Positions 49,570 through 58,965 of a stretch of 64,000 nt of DNA are shown here, piece after piece (the first letter of the stretch is position 1; every line of letters begins with the position of its first letter). The notes under the pieces are model-generated. The model was not told the DNA's origin. It did not search any database and worked only from the letters and a program-made list of their open reading frames with translations. The stretch comes from Lewinellaceae bacterium (GTDB taxonomy: Bacteria > Bacteroidota > Bacteroidia > Chitinophagales > Saprospiraceae). The stretch spans positions 124,001 to 188,000 of the forward strand of contig JACJYN010000002.1 of the NCBI GenBank assembly GCA_020636095.1, written 5' to 3'. The position numbers and the translations under genes are program-made.

Positions 49570-50949
49570 TCACCGTTCTCCCCAAGCCTCCGCCATCCCC
49601 TCCTGCCGGGGGTTATGCTGTATCCGCTCCGTACCCTCCGGCCCTACCTTGATTTTTTTGTTGAGCAGATAGAGGAAGAGGGCGAGAAGCAAGGTGTATA
49701 TGAGGGCGAAGAGGATGAGCGAAAACAACACCTGGTTGGCGGTGACAGCCTTCGACAAAGCCTCGCTGGTGCGCAGCAGGCCGTAAACGACCCACGGCTG
49801 GCGGCCCATTTCGGCGGCGAACCAACCCACCTGGTTGGCGATGTTGGGCAGCAATACAGAAAAAACAAAAATCCACAGCAGCCAGCGATTTTCGAACAGC
49901 TTGCCCCTCCACCACTGGAAAGCGGCGAAGAGCGTCAGGGCGATCAGCGCCATGCCGATGGCCACCATCAGGTGGTAAAACTGGAAGATGGCGTTCAAAG
50001 CGCTGGGGCGCTCGTCTTCCGGAAAGGAATTGAGGCCGCGCACCGGGGTTGTAAAGTCGTTGTGCAACAGGAAGGTAAGCCCTCCGGGAACACCAATGCC
50101 GGTTACTTCCTGCTTTTCTTTATTGACCCAACCAAATACGTAGGCATCCGCCACTGCCAGGCTATCGAAATGGCCCTCCAGAGCAGCCAGCTTGGCGGGC
50201 TGATTTTCCGCAACTCCGTTGGCGGAGTGGTGGCCAACTACCAACTGTGCCAGCGAAAAAACAGTGGCTACGCCCAGGGCAATTTTAAAAGCTTTTTTGG
50301 AAAGCTCCACGTGGCGGCCCTTCAACAGATAATACGCATGGACACTAAGCACCAGGAACGCCCCCGCTAAAAAAGCGCCGATCCATACGTGTAGGAGGCG
50401 GTCGACACTCGAAGGGTTAAATACCATGGCCCAGAAGTCAGTAATCACCGCCCGCGCCCGCAGGCCTTCTCCTTCGATCATAAAACCGGCCGGTGTCTGT
50501 TGCCAGGAGTTGGCCACTACGATCCACACCGCGCTGAACAGGGAGCCGAAAAACACGCCGATAGTAGCAATGAAGTGCACTCGCGGGCTCACCCGGTTCC
50601 AGCCAAACAGCAGGATGCCCAGGAAGCCGCTTTCCAGGGCAAAAGCGAAGATGCCCTCCGCCGCCAGGGCGCTGCCGAAGACGTCGCCCACGTACCGGGA
50701 ATAGGTGGCCCAGTTGGTGCCGAATTCAAATTCCATCACGATGCCCGTCGCAACGCCGATGCCGAAGGTCAGCGCGAAGATTTTCGTCCAAAAGCGCGCC
50801 ATCTGTTCGTACACCGGCTCTTTCGTCCTCAGATATTGCCCTTCCATAATAACCATGATCAGGCCCAGGCCGATGCTCAGCGGCGGATAGATGTAGTGGA
50901 AAGAAATGGTAAAGGCAAATTGTAAACGCGATAGTATTTCTACGTCCAT
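49570..50949 (-). CDS. cydA: Cytochrome bd oxidase subunit I
   Basis: This 459-residue subunit binds hemes b558, b595 and d. ATG at 50949 gives MDVEILSRLQFAFTISFHYI, with His18 equivalent to the heme ligand His19. Other landmarks are the short Q-loop type, GRQPWVVYGLLRTSEALSKA, FEFGTNWATYSRYVGDVFGS and FGWNRVSPRVHFIATIGVFF. It lacks the long Q-loop insert of the E. coli enzyme. It is the first gene of the pair, upstream of cydB on the same strand. Confidence 0.93.
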   Translation of the reverse strand: MDVEILSRLQFAFTISFHYIYPPLSIGLGLIMVIMEGQYLRTKEPVYEQMARFWTKIFALTFGIGVATGIVMEFEFGTNWATYSRYVGDVFGSALAAEGIFAFALESGFLGILLFGWNRVSPRVHFIATIGVFFGSLFSAVWIVVANSWQQTPAGFMIEGEGLRARAVITDFWAMVFNPSSVDRLLHVWIGAFLAGAFLVLSVHAYYLLKGRHVELSKKAFKIALGVATVFSLAQLVVGHHSANGVAENQPAKLAALEGHFDSLAVADAYVFGWVNKEKQEVTGIGVPGGLTFLLHNDFTTPVRGLNSFPEDERPSALNAIFQFYHLMVAIGMALIALTLFAAFQWWRGKLFENRWLLWIFVFSVLLPNIANQVGWFAAEMGRQPWVVYGLLRTSEALSKAVTANQVLFSLILFALIYTLLLALFLYLLNKKIKVGPEGTERIQHNPRQEGMAEAWGER

Positions 50950-51145
50950 TATTTTCGGCTTTGGATGATGTGTGGGCGAAAATATGACGTTTATTTGATT
51001 ACCTGGCAAGGATGGGCGGAGGGAGATGGGTTATTTAGAATAACTCTAGCTTAAAAGACTTGGCCCGTTTATCGTACATGACTACCGGAAAACCTATAAT
51101 TTAAAGCCGGAATTCGCAACATCCTTTCACCCAAACCAACTTTAC

Positions 51146-53593
51146 ATGAAATACGCCCTTGTCATTTTATCCTCGGCCTTCCTTCTGCTCCAGGCCTGTA
51201 ACCCGCCGACGATAGAAGTTTCCTTTTCAACCGCAGCCCTGGAGATAGGGCTGGACGGCCGTGGGTTCATTACCCATTTAACGGGCCGGCGGGATGGAAC
51301 CGACTGGCTGGCGAAAGACACCGTTGCTCCGCTGTTGTCCCTACAAACCAAAGCGGAGGTGCTCCTGCCGGAGGGCCTGGCGTATGATCCGGAGCAGGGC
51401 CTCCTTAGCCTGTCCTTCCCCGGTGGTTTGTCGGCGGAAGTAAAAGTGGAAGAAAAAGGTTCCCATCTGTCCTTCGAACTGGCGGCCCTTAGTGACACCG
51501 GCCAGGTGGAACTCATCATCTGGGGCCCGTATCCGCTGGCCATGGACGAGGTGATTGGCGAAACAGTAGGCGTGGTGCAGGAAGGAGATTACAGCATCGG
51601 CATTCAGGCGCTCAACCCGAAAACACTGGGCGGCTATCCCTGGAATGAGAACGATTGCATGCCGCAGATCGATATTTTTAACCAGGACGATTATTCTGAC
51701 CTGAAAGAAGGCGAAGGCAAACGGTACGTTCTCTACCGGGTGGAAGCGGCCAAACCGACGGCCTACGGCAGCAGCCTGCAGGCCTATTGCCGCAACCGCA
51801 ACCAGGAGCGGGTGATCGAAAATTGGGAGCATGCCCACTATACAGCCCCCGCTTTTGCCGATGGGGGCGTGCTGGGCTCGCGGATCGCCCTTTTCGGCTG
51901 CCCGCGGGAGGCCACTCTGGCCACCATTGGGCAAATCGAGCAGGCCGAATTACTGCCGCATCCAATGATCGACGGGCAGTGGGGCAAAACGGCGCGGCCC
52001 GCTTCGGCAGCTTACCTCATCCTGCCCTTCACCGAAGCTAACATTGAACAAGCCCTGGCCGTTACCCGCCGGGCCGGCCTGCGCTACCTGTATCATCCCG
52101 GCCCGTTCAAGAACTGGGGCCATTTCGAGCTCGATGAAAAAGCATTCCCCTCCGGCTGGGATGGCCTGAAGCGCGGCGCCCAAATAGCCCGCGACAGCGG
52201 CATCTTCCTGGGTGTCCACACCTTGTCCAACTTTATCACCACCGACGACCCCTATGTGACGCCCGTCCCCGACCCGCGGCTGGCGGCGGTGGGCGCTTCG
52301 GCACTGACGGAGGCACTCCCCGCGAACGCATCGGAAATCCCGGTGGCCAGCCCGGTTTTCTTCAACCAGTTTGCCAACAACAACCTGAAAACGGTACAAG
52401 TAGGCCAGGAACTGATCCGATACAGCGGCGTCACCGAACAGGAACCGTGGCTGCTGACGGATTGCCAGCGCGGGGCTTTCGGCACTACTGCGGCGGCACA
52501 TGCTCCGGGGGAGGTTATCCGAAAACTGGCGGACCACGGGTACAAAGTTTTTCTGGCCAACCCCGCCCTGGGCAAAGAAATGGCCGAAAAGCTCGCCGAG
52601 CTGTTCAACTACTGCGGCCTGCACCAGATCTCTTTTGACGGCATCGAGGGCAACCGCGCCACTGCTATGGGTAATTACGGGGAAATTCTCTATGCCAACT
52701 GGTGGTATGCAGCCCTTTCCGAAGACGTCCAATCCCACCTGATCATCGACGCCAGCCGGACGAGCCACTTTTTCTGGCACATCTACTCCCGCATGAACTG
52801 GGGAGAGCCCTGGTACGCCGGCTTTCGCGAAAGCCAGACGGAATACCGCATGGCCAACCAGGCCTACTTCCGCCGCAACCTCATGCCCGGCATGCTGGGC
52901 TGGTTCCAGCTCGGCGAAAGCACTTCCCTCCAGGATGTAGAATGGATGCTGGCTCGCTCCGCCGGCTACGATGCCGGCTACGGCTTTGTGATGAACCTGG
53001 AGACCTTGGAAAAGAACCACCTATCAGAGGCCATTCTGTCCAAGCTGGGACAATGGGAGGCCGCCCGCATGCAGGGAGCCTTCCCTCCGGAGCTGAAAGA
53101 ACGCCTGCAGGACATCAACAATGAATTTGAGCTGGAAGAAGCTGGCGATGGCCAGTGGCGGCTGCAGGAAGTCCAGGTGGCTCACTTCCGGCATGAGTAT
53201 AAGGTGCGGCAACCCGGCGAGCCCCTGCATTCTGCCTTTGACTTCGAAAGCCCGGCGAGGGAGCAACAGGTGGCCTTCCTCATCTCCGCCCGGGGCGGCG
53301 CCATCGAAGAGGTGCGGCTGGAGCTTGACCATTACAAAACGATTGAAATTCCGGGCCGGTTAAACGAAGGCGAAGTGCTCTGGTATCAGGGTGGCGACAA
53401 GGCGGCGGTGTATTCCGCCAACTGGGAAAAGCTCCGCGAGGTACCGGTTGGCCTCAGCGGGTTCACCCTGAAGGAAGGGCCGCATCAGCTGTCGTTCGAT
53501 TGTACTTTTCTGGCGCCGGAGGAAGGCGCCCACGCCAGGCTGGAATGGCGGCTGCCGGGCCGGGCCGTCCATCAGCTATCCTCAGAGCATTAG
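51146..53593 (+). CDS. Lipoprotein, putative TIM-barrel glycoside hydrolase-like
   Basis: This 815-residue lipoprotein has the lipobox LLQAC (Cys18). Residues 25-250 look like an N-terminal beta-sandwich (LEIGLDGRGFITHLTGRRDG). From about 280 the text has repeated beta-alpha character: RAGLRYLYHPGPFKNWGHFE, SGIFLGVHTLSNFITTDDPY, YKVFLANPALGKEMAEKLAE, LHQISFDGIEGNRATAMGNY. A catalytic Asp/Glu in SFDGIEG is plausible. A C-terminal beta domain follows (about 690-815). No CAZy family is recognised with confidence. The stop codon is the first triplet of a palindromic element. Confidence 0.55.
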   Translation: MKYALVILSSAFLLLQACNPPTIEVSFSTAALEIGLDGRGFITHLTGRRDGTDWLAKDTVAPLLSLQTKAEVLLPEGLAYDPEQGLLSLSFPGGLSAEVKVEEKGSHLSFELAALSDTGQVELIIWGPYPLAMDEVIGETVGVVQEGDYSIGIQALNPKTLGGYPWNENDCMPQIDIFNQDDYSDLKEGEGKRYVLYRVEAAKPTAYGSSLQAYCRNRNQERVIENWEHAHYTAPAFADGGVLGSRIALFGCPREATLATIGQIEQAELLPHPMIDGQWGKTARPASAAYLILPFTEANIEQALAVTRRAGLRYLYHPGPFKNWGHFELDEKAFPSGWDGLKRGAQIARDSGIFLGVHTLSNFITTDDPYVTPVPDPRLAAVGASALTEALPANASEIPVASPVFFNQFANNNLKTVQVGQELIRYSGVTEQEPWLLTDCQRGAFGTTAAAHAPGEVIRKLADHGYKVFLANPALGKEMAEKLAELFNYCGLHQISFDGIEGNRATAMGNYGEILYANWWYAALSEDVQSHLIIDASRTSHFFWHIYSRMNWGEPWYAGFRESQTEYRMANQAYFRRNLMPGMLGWFQLGESTSLQDVEWMLARSAGYDAGYGFVMNLETLEKNHLSEAILSKLGQWEAARMQGAFPPELKERLQDINNEFELEEAGDGQWRLQEVQVAHFRHEYKVRQPGEPLHSAFDFESPAREQQVAFLISARGGAIEEVRLELDHYKTIEIPGRLNEGEVLWYQGGDKAAVYSANWEKLREVPVGLSGFTLKEGPHQLSFDCTFLAPEEGAHARLEWRLPGRAVHQLSSEH

Positions 53594-53754
53594 TGCGCCG
53601 GGAACGAAATTATCGACCCATTATGCGGCCTCTTTTGGCGCTATACGTCGTTGCCCATTCCTCACGTAGCTCCGGCTATGCTCGTCATGGGCGCCTCGTC
53701 TAGCACCAAAATAGCCTCCCATTATTGGCCGATTACTTCATGCCCGGCGCATTA
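53591..53754. repeat. Core-palindrome element, copy 7
   Basis: This 164-bp element has ends TAGTGCGCCGGGAACGAA and the mirrored TTCATGCCCGGCGCATTA, as in copy 3. The centre reads TAGCTCCGGCTA, the reverse complement of the core of copy 2. Its TAG end is the stop of the 815-residue gene. Confidence 0.75.
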
Positions 53755-53793
53755 GTTGCTTAATACGTGAACCGCCCCTCCCCAGTCTATTTA

Positions 53794-55953
53794 CTATCTG
53801 CGGACAACAACTTTACCACACCCCAGAATATGCCGCCCGCAGACAACCCGGAAGAAATACAAGCCTTCCGGCAAATGCCCGATGTTCAATTCCATGGCTT
53901 GCTCGCTCATGGGCCGGCGAAGCGCCAGCTGCCCGGTGCTGTGGTAAAGCAGGAAGGAAGACTGGCCCACAGGAGGGCTATCGAGCTGAAGCATCAGTTT
54001 TTCGGTTGCAGGGTTGGGGTAGAGAGACAACCGGTTGCGAGAGGCTTGGCCGGGGCCTTCCAGCCCCACTGTGACCATCTCGCCGATGGTGTGCGCGACC
54101 GTATTGGTGATCACCGGCTCGTTAAAGTCGAAAAAAATGGCGGCAGCATTTTCAATTACAGAACCATCGGGATTGTCCTGCTGCTGTAGAACTGAAAACT
54201 GGACAAAGCCGTTGGACGCCACCTGATTGATGTTACTATCTGGCAGCATGATGTTGTTGAAACGGAACTCCAGCACTCTGTTGTCGAGGACTTTGAAATC
54301 GTAAGGATGGCTGCTGGCGCCGGGGCGGACGCTGCCCGCATCCAGGTAGGCGGAAAGCGTGTCCAGTACAATAATATTGAAAGCGGTATCGGTGCCCGTA
54401 TTCTGAAAACGGATCTTATAGTCTATCTTGGTATTTTTTCGAATGAAGTGCTGCTCCCCTACCCCACGCGGAAAGGCCTGCTTGTCGTTCGGATCGAAAG
54501 CGCCGATATTTTCCTGGCAGTCGATGGCAATAAAGCCTGCTGCATCATCCTCCGGAAATTGAGTGATAAAACCGAGGCTGATTGCTCCCATAGTATTTTG
54601 GCCACAGCCTTCAACAGTGGCGCTGGGCAGGCTGGGGTACGGGAAACCAGCTACCTGCTCCGCCTCCAGGCGAAAGGTGGAACCATTGGATGCGATGGGA
54701 ATATCCAGGGACTGGCCGCTACCCAGTTGGAAGGGCGCCTGCATATACATGATGACATCTTCTACCACGAGGTATTCGAGTGCTTCCGTCATGGGCTCAT
54801 CGCCGATGTTAGTGATAGTGAAAACAGCCTGGCCTGCCCCCTCCTCACAACGAGCGTCTACAATAATTTCCGGGCCGGAATAAGGGGCTGTACAAGGCTG
54901 GCCTGGAAAGATGTGGGCTTCAGTGCAGTGGGTTTGTCCAAGTTCGGCATCACAGCTCACCTCTACATACACCTTGAATGTTCCGCATTGCCCCGGAAGC
55001 ACGTCGCCCAGTTGGAAAGTGTAGGTTTGCCCGTTGGCCGAAGACCAGGGCAGCGTGCTGGACAGCGGGGTGAGGTAATTGTCGAAAGTGACGTCGATAT
55101 AAGCGTCCTGGGCAATTTCTGCTCCATAGTTACAAAAGCTGACGGTGTAAACGCTTTCGAAACAACGGCGCAGGAAGGGAGCGGCTATGTCCACCGACAA
55201 GGAATGGCATCCGGGGTACAACTGCACAGGAAAGTCGTAGTACAGGGTATCTGCACCGGTAAAGTCACTCGCGGCAAGCCCGTAGCTCAATGGGCAGAGC
55301 TGAGCCAGGTTTAAAGCCAGTGGCAGGTTCAGCACCATACTGTCATTGGCAAAAATGTAATAATCCGACACTGCCATCATGTAGCTGCCGTCTGCCCCAG
55401 AGAAAGCAAAAGGAGGGTTGAAACCAAAAATATTGGGGCTGGGCAGTCCATTCAACTCAATTCGCCAGTCGTCCAAAGGCGGTTCTCCCGGATCCTGAAG
55501 GCAATTGCCATTCTCATCGTTGAACACCTGGCCGATGATGTGTTTATAGCCACCTTGCCCGCCATCTTCAACAATCACAAACGTATTGCAGAAATCGGCA
55601 TTACCCGCCTCGTCAATGACCCAAACGGTAACCGGATAAATGCCGGGTTGGCTGAGGAAAACAGAAGCCGTGGAAGGCGGCGTCAGCGAGCCGTCACCCA
55701 GCTCTATTCGAATCTCAATATCATCCGAAGCCGTACAGTTGTCCGAAATAGGGCCGGCCATAAGATCGGCGCCCCAAAGCTCGATACCCGCCGGGGCATT
55801 AGGGTTAGATACAACGGATACAACCAGGCCGGCAATACATACCGGTACCGGAGGCTGCGTATCCGGATTGCAACCCGGGACTTGAGCCCAGGCAGCATTT
55901 CCTCCGAAGAGCGAGAGTAACAAGCCTATTCCTAACGTACTTATTTTTTTCAT
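53794..55953 (-). CDS. T9SS-sorted surface protein with DUF7619-like repeat domain
   Basis: This is a 719-residue protein. Residues 1-24 are a signal peptide ending AAWAQ. Residues 40-130 resemble a HYR-type domain (PPVPVCIAGLVVSVV, GIYPVTVWVIDEAGNADFCN). After an SdrD-like stretch (VFNDENGNCLQDPGEPPLDD), residues about 490-630 are the DUF7619-type domain (FDPNDKQAFPRGVGEQHFIR, FQNTGTDTAFNIIVLDTLSA). A type A sorting domain ends the protein (LSLYPNPATEKLMLQLDSPP; ELNIGHLPEGLYFFRVV). It should be exported to the cell surface; adhesion is the usual role of this architecture. Confidence 0.85.
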   Translation of the reverse strand: MKKISTLGIGLLLSLFGGNAAWAQVPGCNPDTQPPVPVCIAGLVVSVVSNPNAPAGIELWGADLMAGPISDNCTASDDIEIRIELGDGSLTPPSTASVFLSQPGIYPVTVWVIDEAGNADFCNTFVIVEDGGQGGYKHIIGQVFNDENGNCLQDPGEPPLDDWRIELNGLPSPNIFGFNPPFAFSGADGSYMMAVSDYYIFANDSMVLNLPLALNLAQLCPLSYGLAASDFTGADTLYYDFPVQLYPGCHSLSVDIAAPFLRRCFESVYTVSFCNYGAEIAQDAYIDVTFDNYLTPLSSTLPWSSANGQTYTFQLGDVLPGQCGTFKVYVEVSCDAELGQTHCTEAHIFPGQPCTAPYSGPEIIVDARCEEGAGQAVFTITNIGDEPMTEALEYLVVEDVIMYMQAPFQLGSGQSLDIPIASNGSTFRLEAEQVAGFPYPSLPSATVEGCGQNTMGAISLGFITQFPEDDAAGFIAIDCQENIGAFDPNDKQAFPRGVGEQHFIRKNTKIDYKIRFQNTGTDTAFNIIVLDTLSAYLDAGSVRPGASSHPYDFKVLDNRVLEFRFNNIMLPDSNINQVASNGFVQFSVLQQQDNPDGSVIENAAAIFFDFNEPVITNTVAHTIGEMVTVGLEGPGQASRNRLSLYPNPATEKLMLQLDSPPVGQSSFLLYHSTGQLALRRPMSEQAMELNIGHLPEGLYFFRVVCGRHILGCGKVVVRR

Positions 55954-56137
55954 GGTGCTTTGATTTTAGCATTTTATGAAGATCATGGGATACGCTACAA
56001 AAATGGCCACTCTTTCGGCATGAATCAAAAACATTTTTTTTAATTTATCGCATGCCTTAGGGTAAAAAATAAACTCATTTAATTGATTATCAGTTTTATA
56101 TGAAATTTTTAATCGAAAAACATAAAGATCTTTATCC

Positions 56138-57550
56138 ATGCAGGACAGCAAATTGTGGCAATTGATCACGAAATTGGACGGTATTGCCCTACGGGAAGCG
56201 GAGCGTTGGGTATATTCTCCTTTTTACAACCGCAAGGAACAGCTCCGGGGCCTTTGGGATTACCTGCGGAAAACGATGGAAACCAGCGCTATCCCTCCAA
56301 CACCAGAAAAGGCTTTCCGGGTTGCATTTCCCCGGCAGGTGTTTAGGGAGCAAAAGCTGCGTATCGCGATGAGTGAGCTGTACCAACTGCTCCTCTGGTA
56401 CCTGGGCCAAAAGGAAATGGTGCAGGAGCCGGAACTCGGCCTGCTATACCAGGCGCGGGCGCTGCGCCGGCTGGGACTGGACCAGCAAGCCCGCTTCGAG
56501 TTGCAACGCGCCCGACGAGCTAATGAGCACAGCCCCTACCGCCATGCCGAGCATTACCTGCTGGCCCATGAGATCGAAAAGGAGGAATATCGGTTTTCCG
56601 CCCGGGCGGAGCCAACAGAGGATGCCACGCTGCAATCTCTTTCCGACACACTCGACCTTGCGTACATGGGGGCCAAGCTTCGACAGGCTTGCCTGATGAT
56701 CGCTCACCGGTCCGTGTATCCATCTTCCTCCGAGGTTGGCTTTATGGAAGCAGCAATCCGCTATATCGAGCAGGCGGGGCTAAAAGAGGAGCCTTCGGTT
56801 GCGCTCTACTACCATTGTTACCTGGCGCTCAAGCCCGGTGGCAGGGAACCCCATTTTGTATCGTTTAAGCAACTGCTTATTCAACAGGGCGGCGCCTTCC
56901 CTCCGGCTGAAGTCCGCGATCTTTACTTACTGGCGATCAATTATTGTATTCGAAAGGTGAATGACGGAGAAGAAAGCTATTTCGGTGAGATCATGGAGCT
57001 ATACAAAGAAGGATTGAAGGCTAGCCACCTGCTGGATAGTGGGCGGCTTTCCCGTTTTACCTACCACAATATTGTGGCTACGGCTCTGCGCACCCGCGAT
57101 TATGACTGGGCAGAACGGTTTATCTACGATTACCGCAACGCCCTCAGCCGGGAATACCGGGAAAGTTCCTTCAGCTTTTGCCTCGCCCGCCTCGAATATA
57201 CCCGAAAGCGCTTCGATGAAGCACTGCCTCTGTTGCAGAAGGCCAACTACCGGGACCCTCTGCTCAACCTGGCCGCCAAAACCCTGCTGATGAAAATCTA
57301 TTACGAGATGCAGGAACCCGACCTACTCGACGCTCACCTGGAGGCCATGCGCAACTACATCCGGCGCAAGCGCGTCATTGGTTATCACCGGGATAACTAC
57401 CTTAATATTACGCGGTATGCGAAAAAGCTCTCCACCCTTAACCCATATGCCCAAAAAGAAATAGCTCTTTTGATCCAGGCTATTCAGCGAGAAGAAGTGC
57501 TTACTGAGAAACGCTGGTTTGAAGAGCAATTGGCGCTATTCCAGAGATGA
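56138..57550 (+). CDS. Helical repeat protein, hypothetical
   Basis: This 470-residue cytosolic protein is almost entirely helical. Repeating units of about 35-40 residues (SPYRHAEHYLLAHEIEKEEY, MGAKLRQACLMIAHRSVYPS, LPLLQKANYRDPLLNLAAKT) suggest TPR-like solenoids. The N-terminus (MQDSKLWQLITKLDGIALRE) is shared with a common unnamed Bacteroidota group of about 470-500 residues. It overlaps the 3' end of the convergent lipoprotein gene by 15 nt. No function assigned. Confidence 0.7.
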   Translation: MQDSKLWQLITKLDGIALREAERWVYSPFYNRKEQLRGLWDYLRKTMETSAIPPTPEKAFRVAFPRQVFREQKLRIAMSELYQLLLWYLGQKEMVQEPELGLLYQARALRRLGLDQQARFELQRARRANEHSPYRHAEHYLLAHEIEKEEYRFSARAEPTEDATLQSLSDTLDLAYMGAKLRQACLMIAHRSVYPSSSEVGFMEAAIRYIEQAGLKEEPSVALYYHCYLALKPGGREPHFVSFKQLLIQQGGAFPPAEVRDLYLLAINYCIRKVNDGEESYFGEIMELYKEGLKASHLLDSGRLSRFTYHNIVATALRTRDYDWAERFIYDYRNALSREYRESSFSFCLARLEYTRKRFDEALPLLQKANYRDPLLNLAAKTLLMKIYYEMQEPDLLDAHLEAMRNYIRRKRVIGYHRDNYLNITRYAKKLSTLNPYAQKEIALLIQAIQREEVLTEKRWFEEQLALFQR

Positions 57551-58147
57551 TCCCGTTTGGTAGTCGAGCGGAGGTACGGAAATCTTGCCCTTTGCGGTGA
57601 ATTTCATGTACCGCCCCTCTTCTTTGGCGTATCCAACACCCGCCATCCAGCCATAGGCGTTTTCAAACGGCCCGGAACCATAAAAGAATTCATACCTGGA
57701 TTCCCTCCTGCCATCGGGATAGTAGGTGCATTTGCCAACATATCGCAGGGCCTCCAGTCCGACGCTACCCATAAATTGCCCCCGAATCCATACCTCCACA
57801 ATGTCCGTTTCCGGATTTTCATCCGGTGGCAGATAATGCACCTCATAGCTCATGCCGGCGCCCAGATCACCGAGGAAGGTAGCCTGGCCCTTCATGGCGT
57901 ACATGCGGATGACAGCGCCTTTGGGCGGTTTGAAACCGTTCAAAACGACCTCCTCCGGCAGGGCATCTACTTCAAAAAGCTCGTAATCAGCGTCCATTTT
58001 TTTCATCGCGGGAAGGATCAACCCATCCGTTTCTCCTCCCGACCGCAAGCTTAATTCATCATTGCCGAAGCCTGTCAGGCTATCCCGCTCACAACTGAAA
58101 GTGAGCCCGATCAATGCAGTGGCCAAAAAAAATATCCATCGTTTCAT
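57536..58147 (-). CDS. Lipoprotein, hypothetical
   Basis: This 203-residue protein begins at ATG 58147 with MKRWIFFLATALIGLTFSC, a lipobox with Cys19; the longer upstream frame is not plausible. The mature part is beta-rich (GQATFLGDLGAGMSYEVHYL, VEVWIRGQFMGSVGLEALRY) and ends in a Tyr-rich stretch (EFFYGSGPFENAYGWMAGVG). I do not recognise a family. It overlaps the convergent gene by 15 nt and is divergent from the small gene at 58392. Confidence 0.65.
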   Translation of the reverse strand: MKRWIFFLATALIGLTFSCERDSLTGFGNDELSLRSGGETDGLILPAMKKMDADYELFEVDALPEEVVLNGFKPPKGAVIRMYAMKGQATFLGDLGAGMSYEVHYLPPDENPETDIVEVWIRGQFMGSVGLEALRYVGKCTYYPDGRRESRYEFFYGSGPFENAYGWMAGVGYAKEEGRYMKFTAKGKISVPPLDYQTGSSLE

Positions 58148-58391
58148 AAGCTTCATTTTGGGGGTGAATAATCCAATTCTGTTCCAACAGATGGAAAAGA
58201 AGGAATGGCTTCCCTTCTCTTTTTCTGTGAAACGGCCAGCATCCTGGCGCATGTGCCCAAATACCACCTCTACGGATAAAAATGCAATGACAAAAATCAA
58301 CCGGCAGCCTGACCTTTGTTTGTCGGGGCCATCTGAGCGCCTGAGTATCTTGACGTGGACTATATCTTTTGGACTCCAACATAACTATACA

Positions 58392-58769
58392 ATGCAAGGC
58401 AGAAACTTTGAGATCAGCATCGTCAGTACAGTAAAAACGACGAAGAACCTGAACGGGGAATACTTCGAAGAATGGTTGAATCAAAATTTCCGCCTGTTTA
58501 AATACGGCGACGAGCTCGACGAAATATTTATTCTCTTCAATGTAGACGGCCCCGAAAGTTCCAGCTATTACCAATATCACCCGGAAGACCACTTCCTGGA
58601 ACTGACCGTTGTCCTTCCGGAAAAAGAGCTGCACGACGCCGGAAAAAAGGAAACTTTGCTGTTGATGGCCTCCGCCCTGCTATCAACGCTTCAATCGGTA
58701 TCCAAACAAACCTTTAATTCTTTTGACATTTCTTCCTTCCGCGCTGACCTGGCGGAGTTGTTGGCGTGA
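58392..58769 (+). CDS. Small acidic protein, hypothetical
   Basis: This 125-residue protein starts at ATG 58392 (MQGRNFEISIVSTVKTTKNL). The frame stays open upstream to 58062 but overlaps the divergent lipoprotein gene, so that start is rejected. Composition suggests an alpha/beta fold (YGDELDEIFILFNVDGPESS; FLELTVVLPEKELHDAGKKE). No family recognised. It is probably cytosolic and monocistronic. Confidence 0.55.
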   Translation: MQGRNFEISIVSTVKTTKNLNGEYFEEWLNQNFRLFKYGDELDEIFILFNVDGPESSSYYQYHPEDHFLELTVVLPEKELHDAGKKETLLLMASALLSTLQSVSKQTFNSFDISSFRADLAELLA

Positions 58770-58797
58770 GGGGAGGGAACTATATTGTTGAGGCTGC

Positions 58798-58910
58798 TCC
58801 GGAAGGAATGAAGGAACGAGGGCATTCAGTCCTTCATTCCTTTCCTGGAGTTTCCGGCCTCCGTCCGTCATAGCCGGACTGCTGCCGGCAGAGACGGAGT
58901 GCCCTCATAG
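58798..58910. repeat. Inverted partner of the cyd spacer block
   Basis: ATTC words (GGAATGAAGGAACGAGGGCA; TCAGTCCTTCATTCCTTTCC) are followed by GGAGTTTCCGGCCTCCGTCC and GACGGAGTGCCCTC. This is the reverse complement of 49326-49391 apart from about 17 extra bases. It lies between convergent genes. Confidence 0.55.
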
Positions 58911-58965
58911 CAGCAATATAACATTATGGCAATAAAACAACTGCCCCCCTTCACTTTTCACTCCC

